Shown here: in pieces, positions 61,001 to 64,000 of the stretch
Position numbering within the stretch: the stretch's first letter is position 1
Layout: each line of letters starts with the position of its first letter
Assembly (NCBI GenBank): GCA_963827935.1
Contig: CAWHCN010000004.1
Coordinates: forward strand, 1,426,001-1,490,000
Reading direction: 5' to 3'
Length of the DNA stretch: 64,000 bases
From: DATFNV01 sp963827935
Lineage (GTDB): Bacteria > Planctomycetota > Planctomycetia > Gemmatales > Gemmataceae
Program-made: the position numbers and the translations under genes
The notes under the pieces: generated by a model
What the model saw: the letters and a program-made list of their open reading frames with translations, nothing else
Told to the model about the DNA's origin: nothing
The model's database searches: none

Positions 61001-64000
61001 AGTGGGTGGTGCCGTCGTAGTACTTCGTGTCGCTCACCGCCGCCACGGTCACCGTCGCCGCGCTGATGGTTCCCGTTGCCATCGCCGGCGTGCCGACGAT
61101 CGTATAGTTCGAAGCCGATGACCGCGCTGGCCGTCAAGGTCCGGCTACCCGCATTGGCTGAATCGAAACTCTGCGTCAGCGTCGTGAAGGCGTCGCTGTT
61201 GTACAGCTTGTTCGGAGCCAGTTCGCTTTCGCCCAGTGCACTGTTGTAGCTCGTGACCTGGAAGGTCGGCGTCTTGGCCGAGGCCGTGCTGCCGTCGTAA
61301 TACTTCGTGTCGCTCACCGCCGAAATGATCAAGGAAGCGGGGCTGATCGTGAACGACACACTGCCGCTGGCATTGGTGTAGTTGCTGTTGTCACTGGTAT
61401 AACTGGCGACCGCCTCGTAACTGCCGGCGGCCACCGGCAATCCGATCAGCGGCGTCAGGGTGTTGTTGGCGCCAACGACGGAGTAGGTGATCGACAGCGT
61501 TCCAGTATCGGTGGTTAGGCTGGCCAGGGTGACGGCGTTGACCATGCCTGTGACCGGGTCGGTGACCATGCCGGTGACCGTGGCGGCGCCGACCGCGAAC
61601 GTTTTGCCGTCGTAAACGCCGCCCGCGTCGGTCACGCTTACCAGCGGGGTAGCCTGATCAATGGTCCCCGTGGCGTCCACGTAGGTGATCTTGTAGTTGC
61701 TGTCCGAGGCCCCGACCGGCGTGATGGTGTACGTGGTGCCGGCGGGTGTCGTTGCGGTCGTCAACAGGTCGGCCTGCGCAGGCACCAAGTCTTCGTGTCG
61801 CCGTTGACCAGGCCGGTGTAGCTCAAGGTCGCCGCTGGCGGCGTTAAGCCGTAGACCAGCGGCTGCGCCGGCGGATTCACGGCGATGATCAACGGCGCCG
61901 GCGTCACCGTGATCGTGCCGGCGAACGTAGGTGATCGCGTAATTGCCGTCGGCGGCGCCGCTGACGGTGATGGGGTAGCTGCCGACGGGGCTGCTCGATG
62001 TCACCGTGGTCGTCAGCGTCGGCTGCGTGGTCAGGTTGGCCGACGTGTCGCCGTTGACAAAGCCGCTGTAGCTGGCGGTCAACGCCGGCACAGACGAGCC
62101 GTACACCATCGTCTCGCTGACCGCGGTGATGGCCAAGGGGGCCTGCAGGACGCTCAGCGTGCCGCCGACGTAGGTGATCTTGTAATTGGCATCCGCAGCG
62201 CCGCTGGCAGTGATGATATAGCTGCCGACGGGGCTGCTCGCCGTCGCTGTGGTTGTCAGCGCCGGCTGCGTGGTCAGGCTGCCCGCCGTCTCGCCGTTGA
62301 CGAAGCCGCTGTAGCTGGCGGAGAGCGTCGGCAAGGACAAGCCGTAGGTCGTGGTCTGGCTGACGGCGGTGATGGTCAGGGAAGCGGGCGTGACAGTCAG
62401 GGTGCCTGGATCGACGGTCACGCTGTAGTTGGACAGCTGCCCGGTGCTGCCGGATAGCTGGGCGGTAATCGAGTAGCTGCCCACGCTGGCAGTGGCCAGG
62501 TCGCCGGTACTCATGTAGGTGACGGCCAGGCTTTCGCCGTTCGCGCCGGTAGCGACTGTGCTGCCCAGCGCCGCCGCCAGGTTGACGGCCTGGCCATAGG
62601 TCTGGCTCGCCTTTCCTACCGCCAGCGTCAGCGGGGCCTGGTTCACAGTCAGCATGCCGCTGTTGACGGTGACCTGGTAGTTGGCCGGGTTGCCGGTGCC
62701 GCTCGACAGTTGCGCGGTAATGGCGTAGGTACCGACGCTGGCCGCAGCAGTGTCACCGGCACTGCTATAGGTGACGGCCAGGGTTTCATTGTTCACGCCG
62801 GTGCTGACGGTGGCGGGCAGGTTCGTCAGATTTGCCTGCGTGCCGTAGGTCTGGCCGTCACTGCCGATGGAGATGCTCAGCTCGAGCCGGGCTGATGGTA
62901 AACGTCGTGCTGGCGCTGGCGGCCATGTAATCCGGACTGCCCGCGAACGACGCGGTCACCTCGTAGCTGCCGGCCGCCACTGGCGCCACGGCGCCGAGGT
63001 CGGCCACCACCGTACCGTTGCCGGCCAACTGCTCGTAGTCCAGCGTTAGGCCCACGCCTTCCAGCGTGCTGGCTGGCGTATTGTCCACTCCCGGTACCAC
63101 CCCTGCCACGGTGGCAGTCGCGGCGAACGCCATGCCTTTGTAGGTGCCGCCCGCGTCGGCGACCTTCACGGTCGGCGTCGCTGGGCTGATGGTGAAGACG
63201 ACGGTGACAGGGGTGAGGCCGGGGTAAGAGGCGGTCACCGAGTAGCTGCCGGCCTCGGTCGGGGCCCCGCTCGAGCTGGGTGTTCCCCTGCTTGTAGATG
63301 AGCGTCGGCATGTCACTGGCGATTGGGTTTCCGCTCGCGTCGGTCACCGTGCCGGTGGCCACGTACGGTGTGCCGCTGTAGACGCCGCCCGCGTCCGCCA
63401 GGGTCAGGCCGCCGCCAACGGTGAAGGAGGACGAGACCGTGGCGCTGCTGGTTGCCGGCCTGGTCGATGGCATCGACAGAGATCGTATGCTGCAAGCCCG
63501 TGGCGAGGTTAGCGTAAGTCACGCTGTCGCCCTGGAGCGTAACCGCCGCGCCGCCGTCCAGGCCGACCTGGAAGATCAGGGCATAGCTGCGGTGATGTTG
63601 TCCGTGCCGGCAAAGCTGAAACTGTAGGTGTTGCCGGTGTTGGAAGGTGTGATGCTGGTCACCGTGGGCGGAATCGTGTCCACGATCCACGAGTAGGAAG
63701 CCGCAGCGCTGACATTGCCGGCCTGGTCGACGGCCTCGACCTGGAACGTGTGCGAGCCCTGGTTCAGGTTGGAGTAGGTGACCGAACTGGTGGCTTGCGC
63801 AAACGCCGCGCCATCCAGGCTAACCTGGAACCCCAGAGGGCCCGCCGTTGCGAAGGTGTCGCTGGCGGCGGAAGTGAACGTAGCGGTCGTGGTGTTGCTG
63901 TAGGTCGCCGGCTCGGCGGTGATGCTGACCGTTGGCGGGGTCGTGTCCACCGTAAAGGTGGTGGCGGCGCTGAAGCCGATGTTGCCCGCTCCGTCCAACT
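58075..64000 (-). CDS. Giant secreted S53 (sedolisin) peptidase with MBG and Ig-like repeats; runs off the right edge, many frameshifts
   Basis: Read from the window edge: bacterial Ig-like units (TPPTVSITAEPATYSNTT, VEAVDQAGNVSAAASYSW), filamin/YDG-like domains, and several MBG repeats (LTVNQAPLTLAVGKASQTYG, TTYGLSLPTLSASYSGFVNG, VYGSSVPALTASYSGFVNGD). A beta-helical SGNAS-repeat region follows, then the S53 domain: YGINDLSYDGTGQTIALVEA, EEELDVEWAHAMAP (Glu and Asp of the triad), VSMSWGFPEG, ASTGDYG and GGTSLSAPSWAGLMALV (Ser). A tail of 250 residues ends at 58075. Frame changes occur near 59640, 61110, 61790, 61925, 62885, 63275, 63460 and 63595. It is probably a surface or secreted protease; the N-terminus is outside the window. 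Confidence 0.75.

Overview
The window looks like chromosomal DNA from a high-GC planctomycete, most likely in or near the Gemmataceae. The grounds are a DUF1559 prepilin-type secreted protein, three BBP7-like outer-membrane barrels, several Uma2 (DUF820) nucleases, an N-terminal LE(A/P)RTLL-type motif on secreted proteins, MBG/Ig-repeat giant surface proteins, an HpnC-type squalene synthase, and many long intergenic palindromes. No rRNA and no complete tRNA was found, so placement rests on gene content alone.

Layout. (1) 1-9.3 kb: the right part of an integrated element. It holds an IS630-type transposase running off the left edge, an excisionase-like HTH protein, an S49 prohead-type peptidase, an HK97-type major capsid protein, a tape-measure-like protein and a tyrosine recombinase. 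It ends in a 3' fragment of a tRNA-Leu gene that looks like an attachment-site remnant. (2) 9.3-17 kb: DUF3501/ferredoxin pair, MFS transporter, small secreted protein, Tat-exported Gfo/Idh/MocA oxidoreductase, a three-copy hairpin repeat, and a membrane PAS/coiled-coil protein. (3) 17.1-23.3 kb: defence-like island made of a coiled-coil McrB-type AAA+ protein, a MntA/HepT toxin-antitoxin pair, a DUF2357/PD-(D/E)XK protein and a Uma2 nuclease. (4) 23.3-32 kb: deoxyhypusine-synthase-like enzyme, an amidotransferase relative lacking its catalytic residues, fructose-1,6-bisphosphatase, EI24-like membrane protein, Uma2, DUF1559 protein with a small lipoprotein, NCS2 permease. (5) 32-41 kb: cell-envelope genes (BBP7-like barrels, kelch/galactose-oxidase-like protein) around a beta-ketoacyl synthase. 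(6) 41-50 kb: a 305-bp MITE-like element, S41 peptidase, TFYR-repeat secreted protein, RluA-type pseudouridine synthase, chimeric small genes beside a satellite-like repeat, a PD-(D/E)XK nuclease fused to an XRE domain, and a large zinc-ribbon membrane protein. (7) 50.2-53 kb: gene graveyard with a nested palindrome, a broken nuclease-family relative, a GroEL 3' fragment, and an ISL3 transposase N-terminus joined to a DcuC C-terminus. (8) 53-58 kb: squalene synthase HpnC, ankyrin protein, TetR regulator with an apparent operator, MJ0042 zinc-finger protein, glycine-zipper lipoprotein. (9) 58-64 kb: a giant secreted S53 (sedolisin) peptidase with MBG and Ig-like repeats, running off the right edge.

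Reading-frame quality. About 30 conserved genes or gene parts are interrupted by single-base shifts, several at homopolymers. Such density in otherwise well-preserved coding sequence points more to uncorrected sequencing indels than to mass gene decay. Most broken genes are therefore annotated here as one gene with a frameshift; only clearly truncated or chimeric pieces are called pseudogenes.

The strongest candidate for an undescribed system is the 17.1-22.5 kb operon: a coiled-coil McrB-like ATPase and a DUF2357 nuclease separated by a MntA/HepT module. Short sequence similarity at the two junctions suggests that the module was inserted at the point where the two genes once overlapped.
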